The notes beneath the pieces are model-generated. The model had not been told where the DNA came from, did no database searches, and saw only the letters and a program-made list of their open reading frames with translations. A stretch of DNA of 64,000 nt from Pseudomonas sp. PDM14 (GTDB taxonomy: Bacteria; Pseudomonadota; Gammaproteobacteria; Pseudomonadales; Pseudomonadaceae). The DNA is taken from NCBI RefSeq assembly GCF_014851905.1, contig NZ_JACVAQ010000003.1, forward strand, positions 372,001 through 436,000, written 5' to 3'. Positions 34,440 to 45,213 of this stretch are shown piece by piece. Made by a program: the position numbers and the translations under genes. Position 1 is the stretch's first letter; the number at the start of each line of letters is the position of its first letter.

Positions 34440-34637
34440 ATGCAGATCTTCACCGTCAGCGGGATGTCGTGTGGCCACTGCGTGCGGGCCATCACCCAGG
34501 CGATCCGGGCGCTCGATGCGACGGCCGAGGTGCAGGTCGATCTCGGCGCCAGCGAGGTGCGGGTGGCCAGCCGACTGGATGCCGAACAACTGCAGCAGGC
34601 GATTCGCGCGCAGGGTTACAGCGCTCAGCCGGCCTGA
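34440..34637 (+). CDS. copZ: copper chaperone CopZ
   Basis: A 65-residue heavy-metal-associated domain protein. The Cu(I) site is GMSCGHC (residues 8-14), followed by the fold pattern VRAITQAIRALD and a C-terminal GYSAQP. It carries Cu(I) in the cytoplasm, presumably to CopA. It is a single gene with its own CueR-type promoter. Its last 13 bases overlap the end of the convergent TetR gene. Confidence 0.92.
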   Translation: MQIFTVSGMSCGHCVRAITQAIRALDATAEVQVDLGASEVRVASRLDAEQLQQAIRAQGYSAQPA

Positions 34638-35266
34638 GTGGCGGGCGGGTTCCAGTCGCGGATCAGGCCGCGTAGCTGCGCATCGATCAGCGCGGCGGTG
34701 TCGACCAGCGGATCGAACAGTTGCTGGTCGCGGGTCCAGTCGGTGAACAGGCCGATGATCTGTGCATGCAGGGCGCGCGCCGCCAGGCGAGGGCTGAGGC
34801 CCGGTTGCAGGCGCTGGTGGCATTCGTCGCGGGCGAACAGGTTCTCGACCATGGCGATGAACTGGTTGATGAAGTCGGTGTGGCGCTCCTCCGCCTCGCG
34901 CAGTTCGTCGGTGAACTCGCAGCGGTGCAGGAGGATGGTGAAGATGCGCTGCTTCTGTTCGTCGCGTGCCAGGTTCTCGATGGCCTCGATGCACAGGTCG
35001 CGCAGTGACAGCAGCGGGTCGATGTCGCCACAGCCGCACAAGCGCTCGGCCATTTGCTCGGTGGGCAGGCGGATCTGGTTGAGCATTTCGTGGAACAGGT
35101 GCGCCTTGTTCTGGAAGTGCCAGTACACCGCACCACGCGTCACCCCGGCAGCGCGGGCGATGTGCTCGAGGCTGCAATGGGCCACGCCCTTTTCCAGGAA
35201 CAACGCCTCCGCCGCCTCGAGAATGGCGGTGCGGGTTTGTTCGGCTTGTTCTTTGGTTCTGCGCAT
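34625..35266 (-). CDS. TetR-family efflux-pump repressor (TtgR/AcrR type)
   Basis: A 213-residue repressor. The start at ATG 35266 gives MRRTKEQAEQTRTAILEAAE, the usual AcrR/TtgR opening. The helix-turn-helix reads HIARAAGVTRGAVYWHFQNK (about 34-53). The C-terminal drug-binding half is AcrR-like (about 85-200). It is divergent from an RND pump, and the shared 153-bp region has an operator (35340-35361) whose sequence resembles the known TtgR site. The open frame extends far upstream, antisense to the adaptor gene, but that part has no coding character. Confidence 0.92.
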   Translation of the reverse strand: MRRTKEQAEQTRTAILEAAEALFLEKGVAHCSLEHIARAAGVTRGAVYWHFQNKAHLFHEMLNQIRLPTEQMAERLCGCGDIDPLLSLRDLCIEAIENLARDEQKQRIFTILLHRCEFTDELREAEERHTDFINQFIAMVENLFARDECHQRLQPGLSPRLAARALHAQIIGLFTDWTRDQQLFDPLVDTAALIDAQLRGLIRDWNPPATQAG

Positions 35267-35339
35267 GGCGGACAGGACGATTGCGTCTAGGCTCTCAATG
35301 GGGAGCTGAGTGTAATGTTTTTGTCGCCGCCATGTGGGC

Positions 35340-35361
35340 TTACAAACAGTTTTGTATGTAA
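35340..35361. promoter_or_regulatory. TtgR-like operator between repressor and RND genes
   Basis: TTACAAACAGTTTTGTATGT ending in AA is an imperfect palindrome with TTACA...TGTAA ends. From memory, the P. putida TtgR operator has the same outer arms (TTACAAAC ... ATGTAAG). It lies about 60 bases before the adaptor start and 75 before the repressor start, so it can control both. Confidence 0.75.
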
Positions 35362-35419
35362 GTCGCTGCGTCTCCCCACTCTCACGCGCTGCCCTTCGTT
35401 CCGTCCGGGAGACGACACA

Positions 35420-36583
35420 ATGCTTCTTCGCCACCATCCGCTTGCGCTCAAGGCCGTCCTGTTGAGTTCGCTGTTCGCCTGCAATGCCCAGGCTGCCGAA
35501 CAGAAGGGTGCCGAGCACCAGATGCCGCCGCCGGATGTAGTGGTCGAGGTGGCCAAGGTCGAGTCGCTGCCCATCACCCTGGAATACGCCGCGCGTACCG
35601 CGGGTTTCCGCGAGGTGGAGGTGCGCGCGCAGGTCAGCGGTATCCTGCAGGAGCGCACCTACCTGGAAGGCAGTTCGGTGAAGCAGGGGCAGGTGCTGTT
35701 CCGCATCGACCCGCGGCCCTACCAGGCCGCCCTGGCGCGGGCCAAGGGTGCACTGGCGCAGGAGCAGGCGCGCTACCGGCAGACCGAGCGTGACCTGAAA
35801 CGCATCCGCGAACTGCAGAAGAAGGGCTTCGCCAGCGAGAGCGAGCTGGACAACGCCATCTCCAACTTCGAGCAGAGCAAGGCCAACATCGAGGCGGCCA
35901 AGGCCGAGGTACAGGCCAAGCAGATCGACCTCGACTACACCACCGTCAAGGCGCCGATCTCTGGCATCACCCGCAAGGAAACCGTGTCCGAAGGCAGCCT
36001 GATGGTCGCCGGCGATCCGAATGCCAGCCTGCTGACCAACATCACCCAGCTCGACCCGATCTACGTCAACTTCGCCGCCCCCGACCGTGACGTCGAGCGC
36101 GTGCGCAGTGGCCTCAAGGACGGCACGCTGATCGCCCCGGCCAGCGGCCACATGAGCATCGACATCATCTTCGGCGACGGCAGCAGCTACCCGCTCGAAG
36201 GCAAGGTCGACTTCACCGACAGCCTGGTCGACCGCGGCACCGGCACGGTCAGTGCGCGCGCCGTGGTGCCCAATCCGGACCAGAAGCTGCTGCCCGGCCA
36301 GTTCATCCGGGTGCGGGTCAAGGGCATCACCAAGCCCAATGCGGTGACCGTGCCCGAGCGCGCCGTCTCGCAGGGGCAGAAGGGCACGTTCGTGTTCATC
36401 GTCGACGAGCAGAACATCGCCCGCGCCCGCCCGGTCACTACCGCGCATACCGCCGAAGGCCGCTGGGTGGTGGAGTCCGGTATCTCGGCGGGTGATCGGG
36501 TCATCGTCGAGGGCTTGCCCAAGGTGCGTCCGGATTCACCGGTGAAGATCAGCGACAAGCCCGCCGCCGATGCCAAGCAGTAA
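35420..36583 (+). CDS. RND efflux periplasmic adaptor (MFP) subunit
   Basis: A 387-residue adaptor of a tripartite drug pump. ATG 35420 follows GGGAG. The signal region LLSSLFACNAQAAEQ contains both a possible lipobox (LFAC) and a signal-peptidase I site (AQA), so lipidation is uncertain. Order: barrel/lipoyl half motifs (RAQVSGILQERTYLEGSSVK, VLFRIDPRPYQAAL), an alpha hairpin (about 100-170, coiled), the second lipoyl half (KAPISGITRKETVSEGSLM), the beta barrel and the membrane-proximal domain (PGQFIRVRV, VVESGISAGDRVIVEGLPKV). It couples the transporter at 36596 to an outer-membrane channel encoded elsewhere. Confidence 0.9.
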   Translation: MLLRHHPLALKAVLLSSLFACNAQAAEQKGAEHQMPPPDVVVEVAKVESLPITLEYAARTAGFREVEVRAQVSGILQERTYLEGSSVKQGQVLFRIDPRPYQAALARAKGALAQEQARYRQTERDLKRIRELQKKGFASESELDNAISNFEQSKANIEAAKAEVQAKQIDLDYTTVKAPISGITRKETVSEGSLMVAGDPNASLLTNITQLDPIYVNFAAPDRDVERVRSGLKDGTLIAPASGHMSIDIIFGDGSSYPLEGKVDFTDSLVDRGTGTVSARAVVPNPDQKLLPGQFIRVRVKGITKPNAVTVPERAVSQGQKGTFVFIVDEQNIARARPVTTAHTAEGRWVVESGISAGDRVIVEGLPKVRPDSPVKISDKPAADAKQ

Positions 36584-36595
36584 GGAGCGCCGCCC

Positions 36596-39500
36596 GTGAT
36601 CTCACGCTTCTTCATCGACCGGCCGGTGTTCGCCGCGGTCATATCCATCGTCATCGTGCTCGCCGGCCTCGCCGCCATGCGCGCATTGCCCATCGCCCAG
36701 TACCCGCAGATCCTGCCGCCGCAGGTGTCGGTCACCGCCAGCTACCCGGGTGCCAGCGCGCAGGTCATCGCCGAGACCGTGGCTGCACCGCTGGAGCAAT
36801 CCATCAACGGCGTTGAAGGCATGATCTACCAGCTGTCCAACTCGGCGGCCAGCGGCAGCATGAGCCTGTCGGTGTACTTCGAGGTTGGTCGCGACCCGGA
36901 CCAGGCCACCATCGACGTCAACAACCGGGTGCAGGCCGCGCTGGCCAAGCTGCCCGAGGAAGTGCGTCGCCAGGGGGTCAAGGTGGAGAAGAAGTCCTCG
37001 GACATTCTTCAGGTGATCACCCTCTATTCGCCGGATAACTCCCAGGACCCGGTGTTCATTTCCAACTATGCGCTGATCAACGTGATCGACGAGCTCAAAC
37101 GCCTGCCCGGCGTGGGCGGCGTCAGCCAGTTCGGTTCCAAGGACTACTCTATGCGCATCTGGCTGCGGCCGGACAAACTGGCGCAGTACAACCTCACGCC
37201 CACCGATGTGGTCAACGCCATCCGTGAGCAGAACTCGCAGTTCGCTGCCGGCAGCTTTGGTCAGGAGCCGTTGCAGGTCGAACAGGACTTCACCTACACC
37301 GTCACCACCCAGGGCCGCTTCAAGGACCCGAAAGAGTTCGAGAGCGTGATCCTGCGCAGCGATGAAACCGGTGCCAGCCTGCTGCTCAGGGACGTCGCGC
37401 GGATCGAGCTGGGTGCCCAGGACTACTCGCTGATCACCTCGCTCAACGGCCAGCAGAACGCCGCGTTCGGTATCTACCTGCAGCCGGGTGCCAACGCGCT
37501 GGACACCGCCGAGTCGGTGCAGAACAGCATGAAGCGGCTGGCCGAGCGCTTCCCCGAGGGCATCACCTACAAAATCCCCTACGACACCACCAAGTTCGTC
37601 CAGGTCTCCATCGACGAGGTGATCAAGACCTTCTTCGAAGCCCTGCTGCTGGTGGTGCTGGTGGTCTACATCTTCCTGCAGAACTGGCGCGCCACGCTGA
37701 TTCCGGTGCTGGCGATTCCGGTGTCGCTGGTCGGCACCTTCGCCGGCATGTACGCGCTGGGGTTCTCGATCAACCTGCTGACGCTGTTCGGCATGGTGCT
37801 GGCCATCGGCATCGTGGTGGACGACGCCATCGTGGTCATCGAGAACGTCGAGCGGGTGATGAAGGCCGACAAGCTCAAGCCGCGGGATGCCGCGATCAAG
37901 GCGATGGAGGAGGTGACCGGGCCGATCGTCGCCATCGTCCTGGTGCTCTGTGCGGTATTCGTGCCGGTGGCGTTCCTTGGCGGTCTGGCAGGGGAGATGT
38001 ACAAGCAGTTCGCGATCACCATTGCGGTGTCGGTGGTGATTTCCGGCATCGTCGCCCTGACCCTTTCCCCCGCGCTCTGCGCCTTGCTGCTCAAACCCGA
38101 TCACAGCGAACCGGCGGCGCCGTTCCGGGTGTTCAACCGCTTCTTCGACAAGGTCACGTCCGGCTACAGCGCCGGGGTGCATTTCTTCCTGCGCCGCTCG
38201 TTGATCGGCCTGCTGCTGTTCGGCGGGATGATCGCGCTGATCGTCGTGCTGTTCGGCCGCGTGCCCGGCTCGCTGGTGCCGGATGAGGACCAGGGCTACG
38301 TGATCAACGCCTACTTCCTGCCGCCGGCGGCCTCGGTGGCGCGCACCGATGCGCTGACCAGCGATTTCACCAAGCAGATCATGGAGCACCCGGCGGTGCA
38401 GGACGTGGTCACCTTCGCCGGCTTCGACGTGCTCACCTTCGGCAACCGCACCAACGCCGGGGTGTCCTTCGTGCCGCTCAAGGACTGGTCCGAGCGCACC
38501 ACCGACGAACTCGATGCGCGCAACCTGACCCGCAGTTTCATGGGCATGGGCATGAGCGAGAAGGATGGCGTGGTGATGTCCTTCAACCCGCCGCCGATCA
38601 CCGGTATGAGCACCACCGGCGGCTTCGAGGGCTACATCCAGGACCGCAGTGGCGGCAGCATCGAGAAGCTCTCCGAGACCGTGCACGCCTTCATCGCGGC
38701 GGCGGCCAAGCGCCCGGAACTGGCCGGCGTGCAAAGTACCTTCAACGCCGACGTGCCGCAGTACTACATCGACCTGGACCGCACCAAGGCGCGCGCGCTG
38801 GGGGTGTCGATCAGCGACGTGTTCACCGCCATGCAGTCGACTTTCGGCAGCTACTACGTCAACGACTTCACCCTGTACGGGCGCACCTGGCAGGTCAGCC
38901 TGCAGTCCGAGTCCGAGTTCCGCCGCAAACCGGAAGACCTCAGCCAGGTCTATGTGCGCTCCAGCAGTGCGGAGCTGGTGCCGCTGACCTCGCTGATCAA
39001 GGTGCGGCGCATTCTCGGACCGGACAGCTTCGCGCGGTTCAACATCTACCCCTCGGCAAAAATCCTCGGCGGCCCGGCACCGGGCTACAGCTCCGGGCAG
39101 GCGTTGCAGGCGATGCAGGAGATCGCCAACGACGTGCTGGGCAGCGACTACACCATCGGCTGGATCGGCTCGGCCTACCAGGAACTGGCCACCCAGGGCT
39201 CGGGCAGCATGGCGTTCGTCTTCGGCCTGATCATGGTGTTCCTGATCCTCGCTGCGCAGTACGAGCGCTGGACGCTGCCGCTGGCGGTGGTCACCGCGGT
39301 GCCGTTCGCGGTGTTCGGCGCGATCCTCGCGGTGTGGCTGCGCGGCATCCAGAACGACGTGTACTTCCAGGTCGGGCTGATCACCCTGATCGGCCTGGCG
39401 GCGAAGAACGCCATTCTCATCGTCGAGTTCGCCGTGCTCTGCCGCGAGCAGGGCATGAGCATCTTCGACTCGGCCTACGAGGCGGCCAAGCTGCGTTTCC

Positions 39501-39733
39501 GCCCGATCGTGATGACCTCGCTGGCCTTCATTCTCGGTTGCGTGCCGCTGGCGATCAGCAGCGGTGCCGGCTCGGCGAGTCGACATTCGATCGGTACCGG
39601 GGTAATTGGCGGTATGCTGGCGGCCACATTGCTGGCGACGTTCGTCATCCCGATGTTCTACCTGTTGGTCGAGTCGTTCGCTGCCAAGCTCGACTCGCGG
39701 CGCAAGAAGAACCCCGATGCTCCGCACGTCTAG
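36596..39733 (+). CDS. RND multidrug efflux transporter, inner-membrane subunit (HAE-1 family)
   Basis: A 1045-residue proton-driven drug exporter of MexB/MexD/MexF size. The GTG at 36596 follows AAGGAG at eight bases and opens the typical [20 protein letters not shown]. Twelve membrane helices and two large periplasmic loops are expected. The proton-relay acidic pair in helix 4 is intact ([18 protein letters not shown]), as is the Lys of helix 10 ([13 protein letters not shown]). No outer-membrane factor gene follows, so the pump must borrow an OprM-like channel. Substrates cannot be read from sequence. Confidence 0.93.
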   Translation: MISRFFIDRPVFAAVISIVIVLAGLAAMRALPIAQYPQILPPQVSVTASYPGASAQVIAETVAAPLEQSINGVEGMIYQLSNSAASGSMSLSVYFEVGRDPDQATIDVNNRVQAALAKLPEEVRRQGVKVEKKSSDILQVITLYSPDNSQDPVFISNYALINVIDELKRLPGVGGVSQFGSKDYSMRIWLRPDKLAQYNLTPTDVVNAIREQNSQFAAGSFGQEPLQVEQDFTYTVTTQGRFKDPKEFESVILRSDETGASLLLRDVARIELGAQDYSLITSLNGQQNAAFGIYLQPGANALDTAESVQNSMKRLAERFPEGITYKIPYDTTKFVQVSIDEVIKTFFEALLLVVLVVYIFLQNWRATLIPVLAIPVSLVGTFAGMYALGFSINLLTLFGMVLAIGIVVDDAIVVIENVERVMKADKLKPRDAAIKAMEEVTGPIVAIVLVLCAVFVPVAFLGGLAGEMYKQFAITIAVSVVISGIVALTLSPALCALLLKPDHSEPAAPFRVFNRFFDKVTSGYSAGVHFFLRRSLIGLLLFGGMIALIVVLFGRVPGSLVPDEDQGYVINAYFLPPAASVARTDALTSDFTKQIMEHPAVQDVVTFAGFDVLTFGNRTNAGVSFVPLKDWSERTTDELDARNLTRSFMGMGMSEKDGVVMSFNPPPITGMSTTGGFEGYIQDRSGGSIEKLSETVHAFIAAAAKRPELAGVQSTFNADVPQYYIDLDRTKARALGVSISDVFTAMQSTFGSYYVNDFTLYGRTWQVSLQSESEFRRKPEDLSQVYVRSSSAELVPLTSLIKVRRILGPDSFARFNIYPSAKILGGPAPGYSSGQALQAMQEIANDVLGSDYTIGWIGSAYQELATQGSGSMAFVFGLIMVFLILAAQYERWTLPLAVVTAVPFAVFGAILAVWLRGIQNDVYFQVGLITLIGLAAKNAILIVEFAVLCREQGMSIFDSAYEAAKLRFRPIVMTSLAFILGCVPLAISSGAGSASRHSIGTGVIGGMLAATLLATFVIPMFYLLVESFAAKLDSRRKKNPDAPHV

Positions 39734-39821
39734 CCATCTGCCTGGTGCTGGCGGGGAGGTCTCGCTGGCGCCGTAGCATCACGTCGGGCCGCGTGGCCCG
39801 GCGTTCGTTTCTGGATCGCCC

Positions 39822-41009
39822 ATGAAGTTGTCTGTTCTGCTCATCCTTGGCGCGCTCAGCGCCTTCGGCCCGATGGCCATCGATTTCTACCTGCCCAGTT
39901 TCCCGGCACTGGCCATTGCCTTCGCCACCGATGTCGAACACGTGCAGCTGTCGCTCGCCTCCTACTTCGTCGGCATCGCCTTCGGCCAACTGATCTACGG
40001 CCCGCTGGCCGATCGCTACGGGCGTCGCCGGCCGCTGCTCGTCGGCGTGGTGCTGTTCAGCCTGGCGTCGTTCGGCTGCGCGCTGGTGCAGAGCCTGGAA
40101 GGGCTGATCTTCATGCGTTTCGTCCAGGCCCTGGGCGGTTGTGCGGGGATGGTGATCTCGCGGGCGGTGGTGCGTGACCTGTGCGATCCGCTGGCCTCGG
40201 CCAAGGTGTTTTCCAAGCTGATGCTGGTGATGGGCGTGGCGCCGATCCTCGCGCCGCTGGGCGGTGGCCTGCTGCTCAACCTGTTCGGCTGGCAGTCGAT
40301 CTTCTACGGCCTAATGCTGTTCGGCGGGCTGATCCTGCTGGCAATTCTCTGGTGGCTGCCGGAAACCATGTCGGCCGATACCCCGCACCTGCCGTTGCCC
40401 GGCGCCCTGGGTCGCTACGTGACCCTGCTCAAGGACCGGCAGCTGATCGGCCACGGCCTCACCGGCGGTATCGCCATGGCCGGCATGTTCGCCTACATCT
40501 CCGGTTCGCCGTTCGTCTTCATCAGCCTCTACGGGCTGTCGCCGGAGGATTACGGCTGGCTGTTCGGCGCCAACGCGGCAGGCTTCATCCTCACCGCGCA
40601 GCTCAACGGCTGGTTGCTGCGCCATCGCGGCCCGGCCTACTGGCTCAAACGCACGGTGTGGCTGTACCTGGCGGCGGGCGCGGCGCTACTCGGCGTGGCA
40701 ATTGCCCAGCCGACGCAGCTCTGGCCGCTGCTGATTCCGTTGTTCCTGTGCATGGCCAGCCTGTCGTGCATCCTGCCCAACGCCTCGGCCTGCGCCATGG
40801 CCGGGCAGGGCGCGCAGGCCGGCAGTGCGTCGGCGCTGATGGGATCGTTGCAGTTCGCGGTGGCAGCGTGCGCCTCTTCGCTGGTCGGCGTGCTGCACGA
40901 CGGCACGGCGCGGCCGATGGCGCTGGTCATCTGCCTGTGCGGCATCGGCACCGTGGCGCTGGCGCTGTTCAGCAGCCGCGGTGCACGATCGTCGACCCTG
41001 GATTACTGA
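39822..41009 (+). CDS. Bcr/CflA-family MFS drug exporter
   Basis: A 395-residue, 12-helix major facilitator of the drug:H+ antiporter-1 group. It opens with SAFGPMAIDFYLPSFPALA, characteristic of Bcr/CflA. The helix 2-3 loop signature is GPLADRYGRRRPLLVG, and motif C occurs in helix 5 (VMGVAPILAPLGGGLLL). Family members export bicyclomycin, chloramphenicol or sulfonamides, but the substrate here is unknown. It lies 88 bases after the RND gene and may share its transcript, which would place two pumps under one TetR repressor. Confidence 0.9.
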   Translation: MKLSVLLILGALSAFGPMAIDFYLPSFPALAIAFATDVEHVQLSLASYFVGIAFGQLIYGPLADRYGRRRPLLVGVVLFSLASFGCALVQSLEGLIFMRFVQALGGCAGMVISRAVVRDLCDPLASAKVFSKLMLVMGVAPILAPLGGGLLLNLFGWQSIFYGLMLFGGLILLAILWWLPETMSADTPHLPLPGALGRYVTLLKDRQLIGHGLTGGIAMAGMFAYISGSPFVFISLYGLSPEDYGWLFGANAAGFILTAQLNGWLLRHRGPAYWLKRTVWLYLAAGAALLGVAIAQPTQLWPLLIPLFLCMASLSCILPNASACAMAGQGAQAGSASALMGSLQFAVAACASSLVGVLHDGTARPMALVICLCGIGTVALALFSSRGARSSTLDY

Positions 41010-41010
41010 G

Positions 41011-41184
41011 TCAGCTTGCGCTGCGCTTCAGCGGCAGGACGTGCGGTGCGTGCAGGCGTTTTTCCAGGGTGGCGACGAAGGCGCGGGCTTCGCTCTCGCT
41101 GGTGAAGCTCACGCCATGCTGGTCCATCTGCACCTGCCAGCGTTGCCCCTGGGCGGTCTGCAGCGGTTTGATCAGGATGTTCAT
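41011..41184 (-). CDS. small conserved-type hypothetical protein (57 aa)
   Basis: A short gene with a good ribosome site: GGAGG seven bases before ATG 41184. The product begins MNILIKPLQTAQGQRWQVQM, continues VSFTSESEARAFVATLEKRL and ends PLKRSAS. The pattern of a strand pair (WQVQMDQHGVSF) followed by a helix is that of tiny DUF2188-like domains in which a residue string is read against its own sequence annotation; assignment is tentative. It is convergent with the MFS gene (stops two bases apart). Confidence 0.75.
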   Translation of the reverse strand: MNILIKPLQTAQGQRWQVQMDQHGVSFTSESEARAFVATLEKRLHAPHVLPLKRSAS

Positions 41185-41250
41185 CGGTGGCCTCCGTTGA
41201 TTGCGGAGGTTGCAGTGTAGTGCGCCCGGGGCGGTTGCTGCTGACCTGTG

Positions 41251-44200
41251 TCAACCCACCGACTGATGGTCGTTGCGCAGCCAGTTGACCAGGTGGACGG
41301 CGCTTAGCGGGCGGCTGAACAGGTAGCCCTGGCACTGCTCGCAGCCCAATTCGCGCAGGGCCTGCAATTGCTCATTGGTTTCCACGCCCTCGGCCAGCAC
41401 GCGCAGCTTGAGGTTGCGCGCCAGGCCGATGATGGTGGCGACGATCTCCAGGTTGCCCTGATCCTCCGGGACGCCGTGCATGAAGCTCTGGTCGATCTTC
41501 AGCTTGTCCAGCGGGAAGCGCCGCAGGTAGGCCAGCGACGAATAGCCGGTGCCGAAGTCGTCGATGGCCAGCTTCAGCCCCAGCGCCTTGAGCGCGATCA
41601 GCGTCTCGCGCGCCTGCTCGACGTTGTCCATCAGTGCGCCTTCGGTGATTTCCAGCTCCAGGCAGGCGGCTGGCAGGCCACTGTCGGCGAGGGCGTCGCG
41701 CACCTGTTTGAGCAGGTCGGCCTGGCGGAACTGGCGTGGTGACAGGTTGACCGCCAGGGACTGCAGCGTCAGGCCCTGCTGGCGCCAGAACTGCATCTGC
41801 CGGCAGGCCTCGCGCAGCACCCAGTTGCCGATCGGCACGATCAGTCCGGTTTCCTCGGCCAGGGGAATGAAGGTGGCCGGGGAAATCATGCCCTGCTCGC
41901 TGTTCCAGCGCAGCAGCGCTTCCACGCCGATCGGTGCGCCGCTGGCACTGTCCAGCAGCGGTTGGTAGTGCAGGCTGAATTCGTTGCGTTTGAGCGCCTG
42001 GCGCAGCTGCGCCTCCATGGCCAGGCGGGTGTGCGCCTGGTGGGTCAGGCCCTGGGTGTAGAAGCGGAAGGTATTGCGCCCTTCGAGCTTGGCCTGGTGC
42101 AGGGCCGCGTCGGCGTTGCGCAGCAATTCTTCGCTGGACAGGCCGTCGTCCGGGTACAGGCTGATGCCGATGCTGGCGCCCAGGTACACCTCGCGGCCAT
42201 TGTTCAGTTGCAGCGGGCGCTCCAGCAGGTCGAGCAGGTTGCGCGCGATACTCGCCGCTTCCTCTGGGCGCTGCAGGTTTTCCAGCACCACGAGGAATTC
42301 GTCGCTGCTCAACCGCGCCAGGGTGTCCTCGTTGCGCAGGCGCTGCTGCAGGCGCCGGGCCACGGCGATCAGCAGTTCGTCGCCGGTCTTGTGGCCGAGG
42401 CCTTCGTTGATGGTCTTGAAGTGGTCGAGGTCGAAGAACAGCACGGCGACCCGTTCGCTGTGGCGCTGCGCATGCTCCAGGGCATGGTTGAGACGCTCGC
42501 TGGCGTACAGGCGGTTGGGCAGGTCGGTGAGGGTGTCGAAGTGGACCAGATGCGCCAGACGCTCCTGGCTGTCGCGGTACTGGCTGAGGTCGGTGAAGCT
42601 GAGCACGTACTGCGGTTGCTGCGGGTCGCCGTCGCGCACGCGACTGATGGTCAACCAGAAGGGAAAGGGCGCGCCATCCTGGCGGGTGCCGGTGAGTTCG
42701 CCCTGCCAGTGACCGCTTTCTTCGACCTTGCGCCATAGCGTGCGGTAGCGCGCGCGCTCCACACTGTTGCCCGGGTAGAGCGGCAGGCGCTTGCCCACTG
42801 CCTGCTGCGCGCTGAGGCCGGTGATGGCGCTGAATGCCGGGTTGCTGGCGATCACGCGGCGGCGTGCATCGACGATGGCCACGGCCTCCTGGGTGCTGTC
42901 GAACACCGTGGCGGCCTGGTGCAGGGCCTGCTCCTGTTCCTTGCGCAGGGTGATGTCCTCGACCACCGAGATGAAGTAGTTGGGCGAGCCGTTGGTGTGG
43001 CGCACCAGGGTCGCGCTGAGGTTGGCCCAGAACAGTTCGCCGTCACGGCGGCGATAGCGTTTCTCCAGGCTGTAGCTGGTCACGTCGCCGGCCAGCAGGT
43101 GCTGGATCTGTTCGAGGTCACTGTGCAGGTCGTCGGGGTGGGTGATTTCCTGGAAGGTCAGTTCGAGCAGTTCCTCGCGGCTGTAGCCGAGCATCTTGCA
43201 CAGGCGCTGGTTGACCCGCAGCCAGTGGCCGTCGGGCGCCAGGTGGGCGATGCCGACCGCGGCCTGCTCGAAGGTTGCGCGAAAGCGCAGTTCGCTCTGC
43301 AGGCGTTCCTTGTCGCGCTGGTGCTGGCGTACCGCGAGGCCGGCCAGGCGGGTGAACTCGGTGACCAGGGCGATATCCCCCGGCGCCGGGTGTGCCACGC
43401 GACGGTAGTAGACGCCGAAGGTGCCGAGCACCTCGCCCTGGTCGTTCTTGAATGGCAGCGACCAGCAGGCACGCAGCCCGGCCTGGGCGGTCAGCTCGCG
43501 GTAGGCCTGCCAGTGCGGGTGCTGCTGCAGGTCTTCGGCGATGGCCAGTTCGCCGGTCGCTGCGGCATGCCCGCAGCTGCCGGTCTGCGTCTGCGCGGCG
43601 ATGCCGTCGACGGCGCGGCTGTAGCTGTTGGGCAGGCTCGGCGCGGAGATCAGGTTGAGCTGACCCTTGTCCAGCAGCATCACCGACACCAGCATTTCCG
43701 GGTTCAGGCGTTGCAGGCGCAGGACCATGTCGTCGAGCGTGCGCTGCAACGGCTGCTGGGCGAGCAACTGGTCGAGCACGGCGTTGCGCGCTTCTTGCAG
43801 GGCGTGGGTCTGGCGGCGCTCGTGGATGTCGCTGAAGCTGCCGCGCAGGCCCAGGCCGTATTGCGCGCCGGCGGCCAGGCGCAGGGAGATCCAGCGGTGC
43901 TGGCCGTCGACTTCGCGCAGGCGGGTTTCGCCCTGCCAGCTGTTGCTCTGGCGGGCGAGGATGCGCGAGATCTCGTGGCCGACCTGTTGCTCGTCGTCCG
44001 CCAGGAAATCCAGCAGCGACCGGCCCAGGCTCTCGCGAATGCTGTAGCCGGTGATGGTTTCCCAGGTCGGGTTGAGCAGGGTCAGGCGGCCGCTGCTGTC
44101 GGTGAGGAAGATCGCCTCGTGCAACTGCTCGACCAGCTCGCGGTAGCGCGCCTCGCTGGCTTCCAGTTCGCCGTGCGTGCGCTTCTGCTCGCCGAGGTCG

Positions 44201-45144
44201 ATGTCCACGCAGTACATCTCCAGCTGGTTGCGTGCGTTGCGCAGCAAGAGGTGGCTGGAATACACGTGCGCCTCGCTGCCGTCGCGGCGCTGCAGGGTCA
44301 GCTCGGCGGCGGGAATCGGTGGGCCGCCGATCATCCAGCTGGTGATTTCGCTGATCACCTGGTGACGCATGGCTGGCGGGATGATCAGGTCCTCGATATG
44401 CCGGCCCATCGCCTCGGCCATGCTGTAGCCGTAGAGCTGGGCGCTGGCCTGGTTCCAGAAGATCACCCGGCGCTCGCGGTCGTAACCCTGCACGGCGATG
44501 CGCGGTGTCTGCTCGAACAGCTGGCGGAAACGCTGCTCGCTCTCGCGCAGCGCCAGCTCGTCGCGCTTCTGCGTGCTGATGTTCTGCAAGGTGCCGTGGG
44601 CATGCCCCCCGGGTTGCAGCGAGCCCCGCAGCATCAGCCACACGGTCGATTCGCTGCTCGGCAGGTTCAGGCGGGCGTTGACCAGCAGCTGGCTGCCGCC
44701 TTCGAGCAGGGTCTGCAGACCGCGGTACACGGCGTTGCGGTCGGCGGGGTGCAGCCAGGCGAGCAGTTCGTCGGTGGTGCAGATGTTGTCTTCATCGGGG
44801 CGCGCCAGCAGGCGCAGCGCCTCGGCCGACCAGCAGAAGCGGCCGTCGAATTCCCAGGTGCCGAGGCCGGCTTCGCGCTGGGTCTGCTGCAGTTGCAGGG
44901 CGCGCTGGCGCAGGCTGTCCTGCAGCAGCTGCTGGGTGCGCTGGTCGTGGCGGGCGATGAGCAGGAGCAGCACGCTGCTGGCCGCGACGAAGATCAGGCC
45001 CTTGTAGGTCTGCAGTTCGGCCAGGGTGACCTGGTCATGCACCATCAGCAGCAGGAGCTGATCGCTGAGCAGAATCCACAGCACGCTGAACAGGATGTAG
45101 ATGACGGCCAGGCGCATCGGCCGGGAGAAGACGGTCTGGCGCAT
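41251..45144 (-). CDS. membrane PAS/GAF sensor with degenerate GGDEF and intact EAL domain
   Basis: A 1297-residue c-di-GMP protein. Two N-terminal helices (about 11-35 and 48-64) anchor it, separated by a short periplasmic loop. Then come roughly three PAS domains (about 88-450), a GAF domain (about 455-610, with [11 protein letters not shown]), two more PAS domains (about 620-870), GGDEF (about 880-1035) and EAL (about 1045-1290). The cyclase motif is SSDEF ([11 protein letters not shown], near 944) instead of GGDEF, although the I-site RNED is kept. The phosphodiesterase half has [15 protein letters not shown] and [13 protein letters not shown], all intact. Net activity is predicted to be c-di-GMP breakdown. 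It lies 69 bases behind the TAXI lipoprotein gene. Confidence 0.9.
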   Translation of the reverse strand: MRQTVFSRPMRLAVIYILFSVLWILLSDQLLLLMVHDQVTLAELQTYKGLIFVAASSVLLLLIARHDQRTQQLLQDSLRQRALQLQQTQREAGLGTWEFDGRFCWSAEALRLLARPDEDNICTTDELLAWLHPADRNAVYRGLQTLLEGGSQLLVNARLNLPSSESTVWLMLRGSLQPGGHAHGTLQNISTQKRDELALRESEQRFRQLFEQTPRIAVQGYDRERRVIFWNQASAQLYGYSMAEAMGRHIEDLIIPPAMRHQVISEITSWMIGGPPIPAAELTLQRRDGSEAHVYSSHLLLRNARNQLEMYCVDIDLGEQKRTHGELEASEARYRELVEQLHEAIFLTDSSGRLTLLNPTWETITGYSIRESLGRSLLDFLADDEQQVGHEISRILARQSNSWQGETRLREVDGQHRWISLRLAAGAQYGLGLRGSFSDIHERRQTHALQEARNAVLDQLLAQQPLQRTLDDMVLRLQRLNPEMLVSVMLLDKGQLNLISAPSLPNSYSRAVDGIAAQTQTGSCGHAAATGELAIAEDLQQHPHWQAYRELTAQAGLRACWSLPFKNDQGEVLGTFGVYYRRVAHPAPGDIALVTEFTRLAGLAVRQHQRDKERLQSELRFRATFEQAAVGIAHLAPDGHWLRVNQRLCKMLGYSREELLELTFQEITHPDDLHSDLEQIQHLLAGDVTSYSLEKRYRRRDGELFWANLSATLVRHTNGSPNYFISVVEDITLRKEQEQALHQAATVFDSTQEAVAIVDARRRVIASNPAFSAITGLSAQQAVGKRLPLYPGNSVERARYRTLWRKVEESGHWQGELTGTRQDGAPFPFWLTISRVRDGDPQQPQYVLSFTDLSQYRDSQERLAHLVHFDTLTDLPNRLYASERLNHALEHAQRHSERVAVLFFDLDHFKTINEGLGHKTGDELLIAVARRLQQRLRNEDTLARLSSDEFLVVLENLQRPEEAASIARNLLDLLERPLQLNNGREVYLGASIGISLYPDDGLSSEELLRNADAALHQAKLEGRNTFRFYTQGLTHQAHTRLAMEAQLRQALKRNEFSLHYQPLLDSASGAPIGVEALLRWNSEQGMISPATFIPLAEETGLIVPIGNWVLREACRQMQFWRQQGLTLQSLAVNLSPRQFRQADLLKQVRDALADSGLPAACLELEITEGALMDNVEQARETLIALKALGLKLAIDDFGTGYSSLAYLRRFPLDKLKIDQSFMHGVPEDQGNLEIVATIIGLARNLKLRVLAEGVETNEQLQALRELGCEQCQGYLFSRPLSAVHLVNWLRNDHQSVG

Positions 45145-45213
45145 GACGGACCTCGGAACGTGACGAATGAGCCGGCGACCGCTGCTGCGCAGGGAGCGGC
45201 GCCCGCCTTGAGT

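Noticed and set aside
34625..36448. 607-residue open frame extending the TetR gene upstream
   Set aside because: The part above 35266 is antisense to the RND adaptor gene, has shadow-frame composition and no ribosome site; the TetR family start MRRTKEQ lies at 35266.
36602..39727. 1041-residue open frame antisense to the RND transporter
   Set aside because: His/Arg/Asp-rich shadow of a high-GC gene; no recognisable domain; the plus strand is clearly the RND protein.
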